This document shows, piece after piece, positions 1 through 12,423 of a DNA stretch of 64,000 nucleotides; positions within the stretch are counted from its first letter, which is position 1, and every line of letters begins with the position of its first letter. The stretch is from Paragordius varius (Eukaryota > Nematomorpha), in assembly GCA_964247055.1 (NCBI GenBank), contig OZ176050.1:2604001-2668000 (forward strand). Reading direction: 5' to 3'. Under the pieces are notes generated by a model. That model made no database searches. It had not been told where the DNA came from and saw only the letters and a program-made list of their open reading frames with translations. The position numbers and the translations under genes are program-made.

Positions 1-449
1 CATTGCTACACCTTAGAAAATGGCGGAATTTGCGCGCATTTTTGATAAATAAAATTATTTTAGTAAAAGCTAAATGCTTAATTTTAAAATATCATTAAAT
101 TATATTATAAACTACATATAAAAAGCAAAACAATTTAATATTTTAAATTTTGGATGCTGCGAAAGTCCCGATTTTTTAGCCCTTCTAATATGGGCATGTT
201 CTCTTCAAATAAATGCAAAAATGCTGAGATTGCGCAATAAAACTTTTAATATGCTAAATATTCACATTAAAAAAAAGTTTTTTTCCGTAAAAATGGATAT
301 TTTGGTTAAAAATTTAATTTATAGCATTGTTTTAAAGCTTACTTCATCTTATTTGGCATGATAGAAACGGTATAAAAACAGTTTATACCATTTGCACTTT
401 AAGAGTGTCCTTTAACACTTCAAGTTAATCCTTGAACTTTTCATGTTGG

Positions 450-979
450 TTCAGAAAATGATCTTTTTTCCGAAGTATCATTAGTTAAAAAATATATTAA
501 TAATGAAAAACTTAAATTATGGACAACAGAAAAAAAATACAGTAGAAAAGAAATGGCTAGAAATATTTCATCATTTTGAAACAAACTAAGTTCCATACAA
601 AAACATTTTAAAAATTGTGGAAGTTGCACTATCTTTACCTGGAACCAACGCTGCTACTGAACGCGTTTTTTTCCACAGTAATTCAGGTGTGGACATCGGA
701 AAAATCAAAATGTGCAAACTTTAAAGGCCATTTTATCTGTTTGACAAATTCTTGCGAAGACTGCTGCAATATTTTAAAAAATAATGACAATCTGCTAAAA
801 TTCACTCATATAAAAAATATACCAAAGAATAAAATGTTTTTTATATTTATAATGTATTTGTCTTAAAAATATAAGTATTACAATAAATTTTTTGCATAAA
901 AATTTTTGGTTGTAACCCCCCCATTCCCCCCTTTTCTCAAATTTGTCCCGCTTTTTCCTTCATAAAATCTGGTCACCTT
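450..979 (+). mobile_element. hAT transposon 3' end in T1 (C-terminal transposase remnant)
   Basis: The + strand encodes, in broken frames, the hAT C-terminal dimerisation motif (LSLPGTNAATERVF near 625-670). It ends in the terminal repeat CTGGTCACCTT at 969-979. The same 3' end closes the larger hAT copy at 37666, so both belong to one family. Only the last 530 bp of the transposon is present, so it cannot code for a working transposase. Confidence 0.82.
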
Positions 980-1002
980 AAGTATTATATATATATATAT
1001 AT

Positions 1003-1503
1003 ATATTAATATTATTTTAGAAATTGACGTTTTATTGATGGTTTAATACGTCATGTTTAAGATTGATATTAACAATCAAAATTATCGTCATATAAAATAA
1101 CTTTTAATTACATAATGTTGTGTTTTTCATAATTTAATAAATAGTACACGCATACACTGATCAATAATGAGTTAATTTGTCTTGCCATAAACCTTTAAAC
1201 CAATGTAGTACTTGTTTAGTACCATTTATCATGGATGAAAAAGATCCAAATCTTGCAACTTTCAATTTTCAACCACAAAATTCTCCATCACCTTTTCAGT
1301 TTAATACAACGAATACACCCCATCCTTACTCAACCGCCGCCTATTTGTCCCCAATTAGCAATTATCAAAACGTAATTAGTACAGCTAACAATGAATCTTC
1401 TCCTAAAACAATTGAAGACACCAGCTCTGACACAGAGAATCTTGTAGATTTTAAAGTTGAAGCAGTAAATGAAAAGGATATTATATCCCAGGAAGACGAT
1501 ACA
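1003..1503 (+). repeat. Left arm of long inverted repeat, T1
   Basis: About 500 bp that recurs in reverse complement at 2573-3080. The arm holds about 200 bp of upstream sequence plus the first part of the unknown gene, up to its EDDT codons, so both arms carry the same gene start. Homologous left arms lie at about 6596-7096, 12196-12696, 17790-18300 and 22925-23420. Confidence 0.85.
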
Positions 1504-1692
1504 CAAAATAATTCGCAAAATGATGCTAATATTAATTATAACGATACAAAATCACCAGATACTGATAAAGCTGCCTTAATTAATGATACATATAAAAATG
1601 ATTTCTACAACACTGCTGGAATCAGGAAATGGCAAGAAATAATAGCCTATTTTACCATACAAACACTATTAAGCATATGTTTAGACAATTAA
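1231..1692 (+). pseudogene. Unknown array gene, left-arm copy in T1 (shortened)
   Basis: Open frame of 153 codons from ATG 1231, matching the N-terminal half of the 292-aa protein of unit 4. It covers the Pro/Asn/Ser-rich segment and the acidic Asp/Asn-rich segment. The N-terminal cysteine pairs are not in this frame with a start codon, and the C-terminal half continues only as separate pieces (for example 1629-1922). It therefore looks broken relative to units 4 and 5. I do not recognise the family. Confidence 0.6.
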
Positions 1693-2359
1693 ATAAATGT
1701 CTTAATAAGTCTACAAATAATTTACCAAATAAAGATCCATACGAAGAAACGGAAGATAATCAATCAGTTAGGGGAGAAAAGAAAGACAAAACGCCAGAAA
1801 TGTATGGACCAAATGACAGTTTTTATATATCCCGTTCGTTTGAGCTTTGGCAAAAGACAAAGCCTAACCCCTGTATATTACAAGGACCAGCCATAAGTAC
1901 ACAACAGAGAAAAAGTAAATAGACGTCCCTTCATTTTGAGGAGAATTTAAGCCAAGAAGCCGAAATTTGCAAACAGTTGGAGGAATATTCGCGACAAGTT
2001 TCGCAAAACTTGGAGTCCATATATGTGATGTATAAAAATGAACGGTATAGAGAACGTCAATTTGAAAAAAAATAGTCCAAAAATTAGTGAAAAAATATAC
2101 AGACCTTGAAGTAGAATCTCTAACTGATCTTGTGGTGGGACCCAATAAAAAAGGTTTCTAATATACATTATTTCATCAATATTGCTTTCATCTCTAAAGA
2201 ATTAAATCATTGATCATTCATAGTAAAACATAAGCTGTTACAGAAAGTAAAAATAATTAAATTTTTAAACATGCTTTTGTCCCTTAAAAGTTTTCATGTA
2301 AATATGGTTAATTTTTAAAATAAAATTTAGAAATGCCGCTTAACAAATTATTTTAAAAA

Positions 2360-2842
2360 TTATGATAAGAATGAATAAAAGGTATAATTCTCTATGGACG
2401 TCTTATTATTAATAATTCTTAAGCTTAATAAACATTTCTGTTTCCTTTTTAGAACGAAAGCAATCCAAGACCGCTGATACAAACACAAGAATGAAAGTAA
2501 AGGGCAAAGGGAAAAAGTCATTTCAAAAGAAGAAACGAAGCAAGTCGTTGCAAAGCGCAAACTATTAAGTGTATCGTCTTCATGGAATATCACATCCTTT
2601 CCATTTACGGCTTCAGTTTTAAAATCTACAAGATTCTCTATGTCAGCGCTGGTGTCTTCAATTGTTTTAGGAGAAGATGCATTGTTAACTGTACTAATTA
2701 CGTTTTGATAATTGCTAATTGGGGACAAATAGGCGGCGGGTGAGTATGGTTGGGGTGTATTCGTTGTATTTAGTTGAAAAGGTGATGGAAAATTTTGTGG
2801 TTGAAAATTGAAAGTTGCAAGATTTGGATCTTCATCCATCAT
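2360..2842 (-). pseudogene. Unknown array gene, right-arm reverse copy in T1
   Basis: A reverse-strand frame of 160 codons. Its first 75 or so residues (MMDEDPNLATFNFQPQ onward) match the left-arm gene up to the EDDT codons. Beyond that point it reads through unrelated loop sequence. It is best read as a partial inverted copy of the gene start, not a second working gene. Confidence 0.6.
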
Positions 2843-3080
2843 GAATGGTACTAAACAGGTACTGCATTGGTTAAAAGATTTATGGCAAGTTTGACAAATT
2901 ATAAACTCGTTATTGATCAGTGTATGCGTGTACTATTTATTGAAATATTAAAAAACACAACTTTATGTAATTGAAGGATATTTTTCTATGACGATAATTT
3001 TGATTGTTAATACCAATCTTAAACATGACGTATTTACCAACAATATAACGTCAATTTCTTGTATATAAAATATGATAAAT
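2573..3080 (-). repeat. Right arm of long inverted repeat, T1
   Basis: Reverse-complement partner of 1003-1503 with scattered differences. Homologous right arms lie at about 8173-8680, 13766-14273, 19376-19900 and 24300-24830, and in shortened units at about 28500-29080 and 30925-31390. Confidence 0.85.
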
Positions 3081-3384
3081 TAATATTAATATAAATATTG
3101 ATCAATAACCTCGGAATTTTGATTTACGTGGTTCGATATTCGAATATTAATTGAACAAATTATTTTTCAATGTACTTAAATATGTAGGCAAAATAAATAA
3201 AAATTATAGAGCCATAGAAATGTTTATTATCGTATTCTATAAATAAAGTGTATTTAATATTTTAGGGTTTGACTGTCGTTTTTACTATGCTCCGTAATAC
3301 CATACTTTATTAATATTTTATTCAACATTAAATTCTGTTAATAAGTATGCATAATTTTAAAACAATTATTTTGATGATATCATA

Positions 3385-4171
3385 AGGGGTGGCCAACCTT
3401 TTTTTCCCGCGGGCACGTATAAATATTAAGTAATAAAAGATTTATTTATCACAACATATATATATATATATATCCCTATTTACGTATTGGGGTGACTAAC
3501 ACAGGTCATTACAAAATTAATTCTACAAAAAATAATTATTTTTGGGGAGTTATTTTTATATAGAATCTTAATTTTATCAAAATATATAATAATGATTAAG
3601 AAGATCTCTGGTTACCATAATCAGTGTATAAATACTAAAACTTTTACATTCAATTTATTAAATTTACAATGTATAATTAACTGTACATCTTGCAACGGAT
3701 TTCGGATGATTGAAATAAAAAATGGATCTGTAGCTCTTGGCCAAGAATATAATTTACCAGATTTTATGGATCTCTGCATACCTGGTTTAAAATAATGGAC
3801 ATATGCTTCAAGTTAGCAGTCAAATCGAAAAGAGTGTCACGCCGCAGTTTTAAGTTTAGTTACAAGAAATTGGTGTAGACATACTAATTGATACAGATGA
3901 AAGATGGTTAAGTCAGGCTCAATTTTTAGAATTTTTACTAAAACTATATATAACAGACGAAAGATTATTATATCCACAATTAAAAGATCTTAAATCGCTT
4001 CTTGATAATGCTTTTTGATGTAATATTTCAGAAAAATTGCACACTACAGATCAATTGAAAAACAGTGATTTAAAATTTAATTGACGTAATCTGAAATGTT
4101 GCTTTTATAAATATATCGATAATATAATTAATCATTTTGAGAAAAGATTTTTGTCAATACATAAGCTCAAA
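3385..4171 (+). mobile_element. Left part of CAGGGGTGGCC-type hAT-like element, T1
   Basis: Starts with AAGGGGTGGCCAACC and aligns by eye with the complete-ended copies at 20200 and 31681 as far as about 4171, where homology stops abruptly. It includes a 67-codon frame at 3592-3795 (unrecognised) that is not open in the other copies. Same piece in T2 at 8985-9771 and in T3 at 14578-15364. Confidence 0.72.
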
Positions 4172-4994
4172 TACTGTTACATGCGGATTTTCATTGATAT
4201 TGTCATTATATTCGGAAAAGATCAAAAGAATAATTGTGTCCGTGGCATCACGACGCATTAAAACTAAGCCAACAACTTTGGAAAATAATACCACGGGGAT
4301 AATAAGTAATCAAATTGATGCAAATACGGAATATTTCCCTAAAAGTAATGATTATACGCCATTTAACGAAATAATTAATAAGCGAATTCCTCGGTTTACA
4401 TATAGCCCATTAATTACAATGTTATCTACATTGATACCGGTTCCCAACTCTAATGTACGAAACCGGATTTTTATTTACCCAGAAAATAGTACAACAAATA
4501 CTGGACAATCTAAACTTCGACAAAACAAAATCAAATCCAATGATTAATTATCAAATGTAAATCGAGCATTGGTACTTAAGGACACACCTGTTAAAACGCA
4601 TTACATAAACATAACGAATCACAATATTAGAAATATTAGAGTGGATTTACACAGGATAAAGGTGGGCCCTGATTCGAATGTGACAGAACAAAAATTAGTG
4701 GCTAAAGATACATTTGTATCAATCAGTCCTCAAACAAATGCATCATTGTTAAATAAAGCCAATATTATGTACACCACTCCATTGGCATATAATACGCGCA
4801 AAAAATTATACTTTTTCCCGCGTAAATTAAAAAATGGTCAGAAAAATTTCACGAGTCTACCAAAATTCACAGATTACAAAAACTTTAGTTTTGCAACTAT
4901 GTACAAAAAGATGGATAAGTATTCTCTTTTCAAACATATATTTGGTTACAAATCCAATCAAGCAACACCCCTAACTAATATTTTAAAAAAATAA
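4172..4994 (+). other. Unrecognised ORF block of T1
   Basis: Two adjacent frames (to 4547, then to 4994) lie in the same reading frame, and neither opens with a clear ATG in this block. The first is Thr/Asn-rich (TTLENNTTGIISNQID). The second is basic and aromatic-rich towards its end (KLYFFPRKLKNGQKNF). No signal peptide, membrane segment or family motif was recognised. The block is absent from units 4-7, so it was gained by the T-type unit only. Equivalent blocks: 9772-10594 and 15365-16181. Confidence 0.45.
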
Positions 4995-5593
4995 TGATAT
5001 GAAAAACAGACTGCATTCAAATTGCTTAATAATACTCAATCGAAAAAAATACTGCAATAATTCCGTGCTCTTGCTTTTTAGTGCTGCTTTTATTATTGTA
5101 TCATTATAAATATATTGTATAGTTAAATCAAAATATGCACATTGATGTCGGTCAATTTATAATTTTTGGCCAATAGGCAATACACTATCATATGGGTTAA
5201 AAGAACAAACGATTGAAATTACAATTTTTTCCTATCTCACAACAATAAATTTTATTTAGTTATGGACAAAGTTCGTTTTATGTCATACGCCACTGTATTA
5301 CTAATTGGCCAACCATAATAAGATTTGACCAACATTAATGTGCATGTTGTGAATATAATAAATATCATTTGTGTCCTTTAAACTGAATTTTAAACAACCT
5401 GATTATTGGTATAAATCGTGAGAAAGTAAAAAGAATGCTCAACTTAAAAATAATATTGGTATTACACTGCTTCCGAAATCGGGGAGTGTAAAAAATATCC
5501 TGAAATATGTATATTCTGATAGGAAATAGTATTTGGAATATCATAGTGCTTTTGGCATTGGGCTTTACAGGTGATATAAGTAAGTTATTGCCA
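4995..5593. other. Non-coding end of the T unit
   Basis: About 600 bp with no supported gene. A 5' portion near 5150-5340 holds inverted pieces (GGTCAATTT..., GGCCAATAG..., GGCCAACC...). The end, near 5470-5590, may be decayed coding sequence, but I do not recognise it. It is repeated in T2 (10595-11193) and, diverged, in T3 (16182-16785). Confidence 0.4.
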
Positions 5594-6042
5594 CATTGCT
5601 ACACCTTAGAAAATGGCGGAATTTGCGCGCATTTTTGATAAATAAAATTATTTTAGTAAAAGCTAAATGCTTAATTTTAAAATATCATTAAATTATATTA
5701 TAAACTACATATAAAAAGCAAAACAATTTAATATTTTAAATTTTGGATGCTGCGAAAGTCCCGATTTTTTAGCCCTTCTAATATGGGCATGTTCTCTTCA
5801 AATAAATGCAAAAATGCTGAGATTGCGCAATAAAACTTTTAATATGCTAAATATTCACATTAAAAAAAAGTTTTTTTCCGTAAAAATGGATATTTTGGTT
5901 AAAAATTTAATTTATAGCATTGTTTTAAAGCTTACTTCATCTTATTTGGCATGATAGAAACGGTATAAAAACAGTTTATACCATTTGCACTTTAAGAGTG
6001 TCCTTTAACACTTCAAGTTAATCCTTGAACTTTTCATGTTGG

Positions 6043-6572
6043 TTCAGAAAATGATCTTTTTTCCGAAGTATCATTAGTGAAAAAATATATTAATAATGAA
6101 AAACTTAAATTATGGACAACAGAAAAAAAATACAGTAGAAAAGAAATGGCCAGAAATATTTCATCATTTTGAAACAAACTAAGTTCCATACAAAAACATT
6201 TTAAAAATTGTGGAAGTTGCACTATCTTTACCTGGAACCAACGCTGCTACTGAACGCGTTTTTTTCCACAGTAATTCAGGTGTGGACATCGGAAAAATCA
6301 AAATGTGCAAACTTTAAAGGCCATTTTATCTGTTTGACAAATTCTTGCGAAGACTGCTGCAATATTTTAAAAAATAATGACAATCTGCTAAAATTCACTC
6401 ATATAAAAAATATACCAAAGAATAAAATGTTTTTTATATTTATAATGTATTTGTCTTAAAAATATAAGTATTACAATAAATTTTTTGCATAAAAATTTTT
6501 GGTTGTAACCCCCCCATTCCCCCCTTTTCTCAAATTTGTCCCGCTTTTTCCTTCATAAAATCTGGTCACCTT
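6043..6572 (+). mobile_element. hAT transposon 3' end in T2
   Basis: Near-identical to the T1 fragment, with the same C-terminal dimerisation remnant and the same terminal CTGGTCACCTT. Two substitutions are shared with T3 and not with T1. Confidence 0.82.
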
Positions 6573-6823
6573 AAGTATTATATATATATATATATATATT
6601 AATATTATTTTAGAAATTGACGTTTTATTGATGGTTTAATACGTCATGTTTAAGATTGATATTAACAATCAAAATTATCGTCATATAAAATAACTTTTAA
6701 TTACATAATGTTGTGTTTTTCATAATTTAATAAATAGTACACGCATACACTGATCAATAATGAGTTAATTTGTCTTGCCATAAACCTTTAAACCAATGTA
6801 GTACTTGTTTAGTACCATTTATC

Positions 6824-7285
6824 ATGGATGAAAAAGATCCAAATCTTGCAACTTTCAATTTTCAACCACAAAATTCTCCATCACCTTTTCAGTTTAATAC
6901 AACGAATACACCCCATCCTTACTCAACCGCCGCCTATTTGTCCCCAATTAGCAATTATCAAAACGTAATTAGTACAGCTAACAATGAATCTTCTCCTAAA
7001 ACAATTGAAGAGACCAGCTCTGACACAGAGAATCTTGTAGATTTTAAAGTTGAAGCAGTAAATGAAAAGGATATTATATCCCAGGAAGACGATACACAAA
7101 ATAATTCGCAAAATGATGCTAATATTAATTATAACGATACAAAATCACCAGATACTGATAAAGCTGCCTTAATTAATGATACATATAAAAATGATTTCTA
7201 CAACACTGCTGGAATCAGGAAATGGCAAGAAATAATAGCCTATTTTACCATACAAACACTATTAAGCATATGTTTAGACAATTAA
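6824..7285 (+). pseudogene. Unknown array gene, left-arm copy in T2 (shortened)
   Basis: Same 153-codon frame as in T1, with one amino-acid difference (IEETSS instead of IEDTSS) shared with T3. The remainder lies in a separate frame at 7222-7515. Broken in the same way as T1. Confidence 0.6.
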
Positions 7286-8001
7286 ATAAATGTCTTAATA
7301 AGTCTACAAATAATTTACCAAATAAAGATCCATACGAAGAAACGGAAGATAATCAATCAGTTAGGGGAGAAAAGAAAGACAAAACGCCAGAAATGTATGG
7401 ACCAAATGACAGTTTTTATATATCCCGTTCGTTTGAGCTTTGGCAAAAGACAAAGCCTAACCCCTGTATATTACAAGGACCAGCCATAAGTACACAACAG
7501 AGAAAAAGTAAATAGACGTCCCTTCATTTTGAGGAGAATTTAAGCCAAGAAGCCGAAATTTGCAAACAGTTGGAGGAATATTCGCGACAAGTTTCGCAAA
7601 ACTTGGAGTCCATATATGTGATGTATAAAAATGAACGGTATAGAGAACGTCAATTTGAAAAAAAATAGTCCAAAAATTAGTGAAAAAATATACAGACCTT
7701 GAAGTAGAATCTCTAACTGATCTTGTGGTGGGACCCAATAAAAAAGGTTTCTAATATACATTATTTCATCAATATTGCTTTCATCTCTAAAGAATTAAAT
7801 CATTGATCATTCATAGTAAAACATAAGCTGTTACAGAAAGTAAAAATAATTAAATTTTTAAACATGCTTTTGTCCCTTAAAAGTTTTCATGTAAATATGG
7901 TTAATTTTTAAAATAAAATTTAGAAATGCCGCTTAACAAATTATTTTAAAAATTATGATAAGAATGAATAAAAGGTATAATTCTCTATGGACGTCTTATT
8001 A

Positions 8002-8442
8002 TTAATAATTCTTAAGCTTAATAAACATTTCTGTTTCCTTTTTAGAACGAAAGCAATCCAAGACCGCTGATGCAAATTTTAAACACAAGAATGGAAGTAA
8101 AGGGCAAAGGGAAAAAGTCATTTCAAAAGAAGAAACGAAGCAAGTCGTTGCAAAGCGCAAACTATTAAGTGTATCGTCTTCATGGAATATCACATCCTTT
8201 CCATTTACGGCTTCAGTTTTAAAATCTACAAGATTCTCTATGTCAGCGCTGGTGTCTTCAATTGTTTTAGGAGAAGATGCATTGTTAACTGTACTAATTA
8301 CGTTTTGATAATTGCTAATTGGGGACAAATAGGCGGCGGGTGAGTATGGTTGGGGTGTATTCGTTGTATTTAGTTGAAAAGGTGATGGAAAATTTTGTGG
8401 TTGAAAATTGAAAGTTGCAAGATTTGGATCTTCATCCATCAT
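8002..8442 (-). pseudogene. Unknown array gene, right-arm reverse copy in T2
   Basis: Same as the T1 reverse copy for the shared N-terminal part. The non-homologous tail differs because T2 keeps the longer form of the loop indel. Confidence 0.6.
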
Positions 8443-8984
8443 GAATGGTACTAAACAGGTACTGCATTGGTTAAAAGATTTATGGCAAGTTTGACAAATT
8501 ATAAACTCGTTATTGATCAGTGTATGCGTGTACTATTTATTGAAATATTAAAAAACACAACTTTATGTAATTGAAGGATATTTTTCTATGACGATAATTT
8601 TGATTGTTAATACCAATCTTAAACATGACGTATTTACCAACAATATAACGTCAATTTCTTGTATATAAAATATGATAAATTAATATTAATATAAATATTG
8701 ATCAATAACCTCGGAATTTTGATTTACGTGGTTCGATATTCGAATATTAATTGAACAAATTATTTTTCAATGTACTTAAATATGTAGGCAAAATAAATAA
8801 AAATTATAGAGCCATAGAAATGTTTATTATCGTATTCTATAAATAAAGTGTATTTAATATTTTAGGGTTTGACTGTCGTTTTTACTATGCTCCGTAATAC
8901 CATACTTTATTAATATTTTATTCAACATTAAATTCTGTTAATAAGTATGCATAATTTTAAAACAATTATTTTGATGATATCATA

Positions 8985-9771
8985 AGGGGTGGCCAACCTT
9001 TTTTTCCCGCGGGCACGTATAAATATTAAGTAATAAAAGATTTATTTATCACAACATATATATATATATATATCCCTATTTACGTATTGGGGTGACTAAC
9101 ACAGGTCATTACAAAATTAATTCTACAAAAAATAATTATTTTTGGGGAGTTATTTTTATATAGAATCTTAATTTTATCAAAATATATAATAATGATTAAG
9201 AAGATCTCTGGTTACCATAATCAGTGTATAAATACTAAAACTTTTACATTCAATTTATTAAATTTACAATGTATAATTAACTGTACATCTTGCAACGGAT
9301 TTCGGATGATTGAAATAAAAAATGGATCTGTAGCTCTTGGCCAAGAATATAATTTACCAGATTTTATGGATCTCTGCATACCTGGTTTAAAATAATGGAC
9401 ATATGCTTCAAGTTAGCAGTCAAATCGAAAAGAGTGTCACGCCGCAGTTTTAAGTTTAGTTACAAGAAATTGGTGTAGACATACTAATTGATACAGATGA
9501 AAGATGGTTAAGTCAGGCTCAATTTTTAGAATTTTTACTAAAACTATATATAACAGACGAAAGATTATTATATCCACAATTAAAAGATCTTAAATCGCTT
9601 CTTGATAATGCTTTTTGATGTAATATTTCAGAAAAATTGCACACTACAGATCAATTGAAAAACAGTGATTTAAAATTTAATTGACGTAATCTGAAATGTT
9701 GCTTTTATAAATATATCGATAATATAATTAATCATTTTGAGAAAAGATTTTTGTCAATACATAAGCTCAAA
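8985..9771 (+). mobile_element. Left part of CAGGGGTGGCC-type element, T2
   Basis: Near-identical to the T1 piece, including the 67-codon frame at 9192-9395 and the same abrupt end where the extra ORF block begins. Confidence 0.7.
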
Positions 9772-10594
9772 TACTGTTACATGCGGATTTTCATTGATAT
9801 TGTCATTATATTCGGAAAAGATCAAAAGAATAATTGTGTCCGTGGCATCACGACGCATTAAAACTAAGCCAACAACTTTGGAAAATAATACCACGGGGAT
9901 AATAAGTAATCAAATTGATGCAAATACGGAATATTTCCCTAAAAGTAATGATTATACGCCATTTAACGAAATAATTAATAAGCGAATTCCTCGGTTTACA
10001 TATAGCCCATTAATTACAATGTTATCTACATTGATACCGGTTCCCAACTCTAATGTACGAAACCGGATTTTTATTTACCCAGAAAATAGTACAACAAATA
10101 CTGGACAATCTAAACTTCGACAAAACAAAATCAAATCCAATGATTAATTATCAAATGTAAATCGAGCATTGGTACTTAAGGACACACCTGTTAAAACGCA
10201 TTACATAAACATAACGAATCACAATATTAGAAATATTAGAGTGGATTTACACAGGATAAAGGTGGGCCCTGATTCGAATGTGACAGAACAAAAATTAGTG
10301 GCTAAAGATACATTTGTATCAATCAGTCCTCAAACAAATGCATCATTGTTAAATAAAGCCAATATTATGTACACCACTCCATTGGCATATAATACGCGCA
10401 AAAAATTATACTTTTTCCCGCGTAAATTAAAAAATGGTCAGAAAAATTTCACGAGTCTACCAAAATTCACAGATTACAAAAACTTTAGTTTTGCAACTAT
10501 GTACAAAAAGATGGATAAGTATTCTCTTTTCAAACATATATTTGGTTACAAATCCAATCAAGCAACACCCCTAACTAATATTTTAAAAAAATAA
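9772..10594 (+). other. Unrecognised ORF block of T2
   Basis: Same two frames as T1 (to 10147 and to 10594), identical in protein sequence. Confidence 0.45.
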
Positions 10595-11642
10595 TGATAT
10601 GAAAAACAGACTGCATTCAAATTGCTTAATAATACTCAATCGAAAAAAATACTGCAATAATTCCGTGCTCTTGCTTTTTAGTGCTGCTTTTATTATTGTA
10701 TCATTATAAATATATTGTATAGTTAAATCAAAATATGCACATTGATGTCGGTCAATTTATAATTTTTGGCCAATAGGCAATACACTATCATATGGGTTAA
10801 AAGAACAAACGATTGAAATTACAATTTTTTCCTATCTCACAACAATAAATTTTATTTAGTTATGGACAAAGTTCGTTTTATGTCATACGCCACTGTATTA
10901 CTAATTGGCCAACCATAATAAGATTTGACCAACATTAATGTGCATGTTGTGAATATAATAAATATCATTTGTGTCCTTTAAACTGAATTTTAAACAACCT
11001 GATTATTGGTATAAATCGTGAGAAAGTAAAAAGAATGCTCAACTTAAAAATAATATTGGTATTACACTGCTTCCGAAATCGGGGAGTGTAAAAAATATCC
11101 TGAAATATGTATATTCTGATAGGAAATAGTATTTGGAATATCATAGTGCTTTTGGCATTGGGCTTTACAGGTGATATAAGTAAGTTATTGCCACATTGCT
11201 ACACCTTAGAAAATGGCGGAATTTGCGCGCATTTTTGATAAATAAAATTATTTTAGTAAAAGCTAAATGCTTAATTTTAAAATATCATTAAATTATATTA
11301 TAAACTACATATAAAAAGCAAAACAATTTAATATTTTAAATTTTGGATGCTGCGAAAGTCCCGATTTTTTAGCCCTTCTAATATGGGCATGTTCTCTTCA
11401 AATAAATGCAAAAATGCTGAGATTGCGCAATAAAACTTTTAATATGCTAAATATTCACATTAAAAAAAAGTTTTTTTCCGTAAAAATGGATATTTTGGTT
11501 AAAAATTTAATTTATAGCATTGTTTTAAAGCTTACTTCATCTTATTTGGCATGATAGAAACGGTATAAAAACAGTTTATACCATTTGCACTTTAAGAGTG
11601 TCCTTTAACACTTCAAGTTAATCCTTGAACTTTTCATGTTGG

Positions 11643-12172
11643 TTCAGAAAATGATCTTTTTTCCGAAGTATCATTAGTGAAAAAATATATTAATAATGAA
11701 AAACTTAAATTATGGACAACAGAAAAAAAATACAGTAGAAAAGAAATGGCCAGAAATATTTCATCATTTTGAAACAAACTAAGTTCCATACAAAAACATT
11801 TTAAAAATTGTGGAAGTTGCACTATCTTTACCTGGAACCAACGCTGCTACTGAACGCGTTTTTTTCCACAGTAATTCAGGTGTGGACATCGGAAAAATCA
11901 AAATGTGCAAACTTTAAAGGCCATTTTATCTGTTTGACAAATTCTTGCGAAGACTGCTGCAATATTTTAAAAAATAATGACAATCTGCTAAAATTCACTC
12001 ATATAAAAAATATACCAAAGAATAAAATGTTTTTTATATTTATAATGTATTTGTCTTAAAAATATAAGTATTACAATAAATTTTTTGCATAAAAATTTTT
12101 GGTTGTAACCCCCCCATTCCCCCCTTTTCTCAAATTTGTCCCGCTTTTTCCTTCATAAAATCTGGTCACCTT
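11643..12172 (+). mobile_element. hAT transposon 3' end in T3
   Basis: Near-identical to the T2 fragment in content and end; same broken C-terminal transposase remnant. Confidence 0.82.
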
Positions 12173-12423
12173 AAGTATTATATATATATATATATATATT
12201 AATATTATTTTAGAAATTGACGTTTTATTGATGGTTTAATACGTCATGTTTAAGATTGATATTAACAATCAAAATTATCGTCATATAAAATAACTTTTAA
12301 TTACATAATGTTGTGTTTTTCATAATTTAATAAATAGTACACGCATACACTGATCAATAATGAGTTAATTTGTCTTGCCATAAACCTTTAAACCAATGTA
12401 GTACTTGTTTAGTACCATTTATC

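Larger units (their letters stand above)
1..5593 (+). repeat. Tandem unit T1 of a 5.6-kb array
   Basis: This is the first of three head-to-tail units that are nearly identical base for base. The unit restarts with the same bases at 5594 and again at 11194. Order within the unit: old AT-rich repeat (1-440), hAT transposon 3' end (about 450-979), TA microsatellite, left inverted-repeat arm with the start of an unknown gene (about 1003-1503), loop (1504-2572), right arm (2573-3080), spacer, left part of a CAGGGGTGGCC-type hAT-like element (3385-4171), and a block with unrecognised ORFs (4172-5593). T1 is 5593 bp and T2 is 5600 bp; the difference is a 7-bp indel near 2479. Confidence 0.93.
5594..11193 (+). 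repeat. Tandem unit T2
   Basis: Second near-identical copy, 5600 bp. It keeps the longer version of the small indel in the loop (near 8072), which is also the state in the diverged unit 4 and so looks ancestral. In the hAT fragment and in the left-arm ORF it shares single-base variants with T3 that T1 lacks. Confidence 0.93.

Noticed and set aside
1330-1518. Minus-strand 62-codon frame repeated in each unit
   Set aside because: Antisense shadow of the left-arm unknown gene.
3592-3795. 67-codon frame with several cysteines in the T units as a real small gene
   Set aside because: It lies inside the CAGGGGTGGCC element, and the frame is not kept in units 4-7, so it is more likely a remnant or chance frame.
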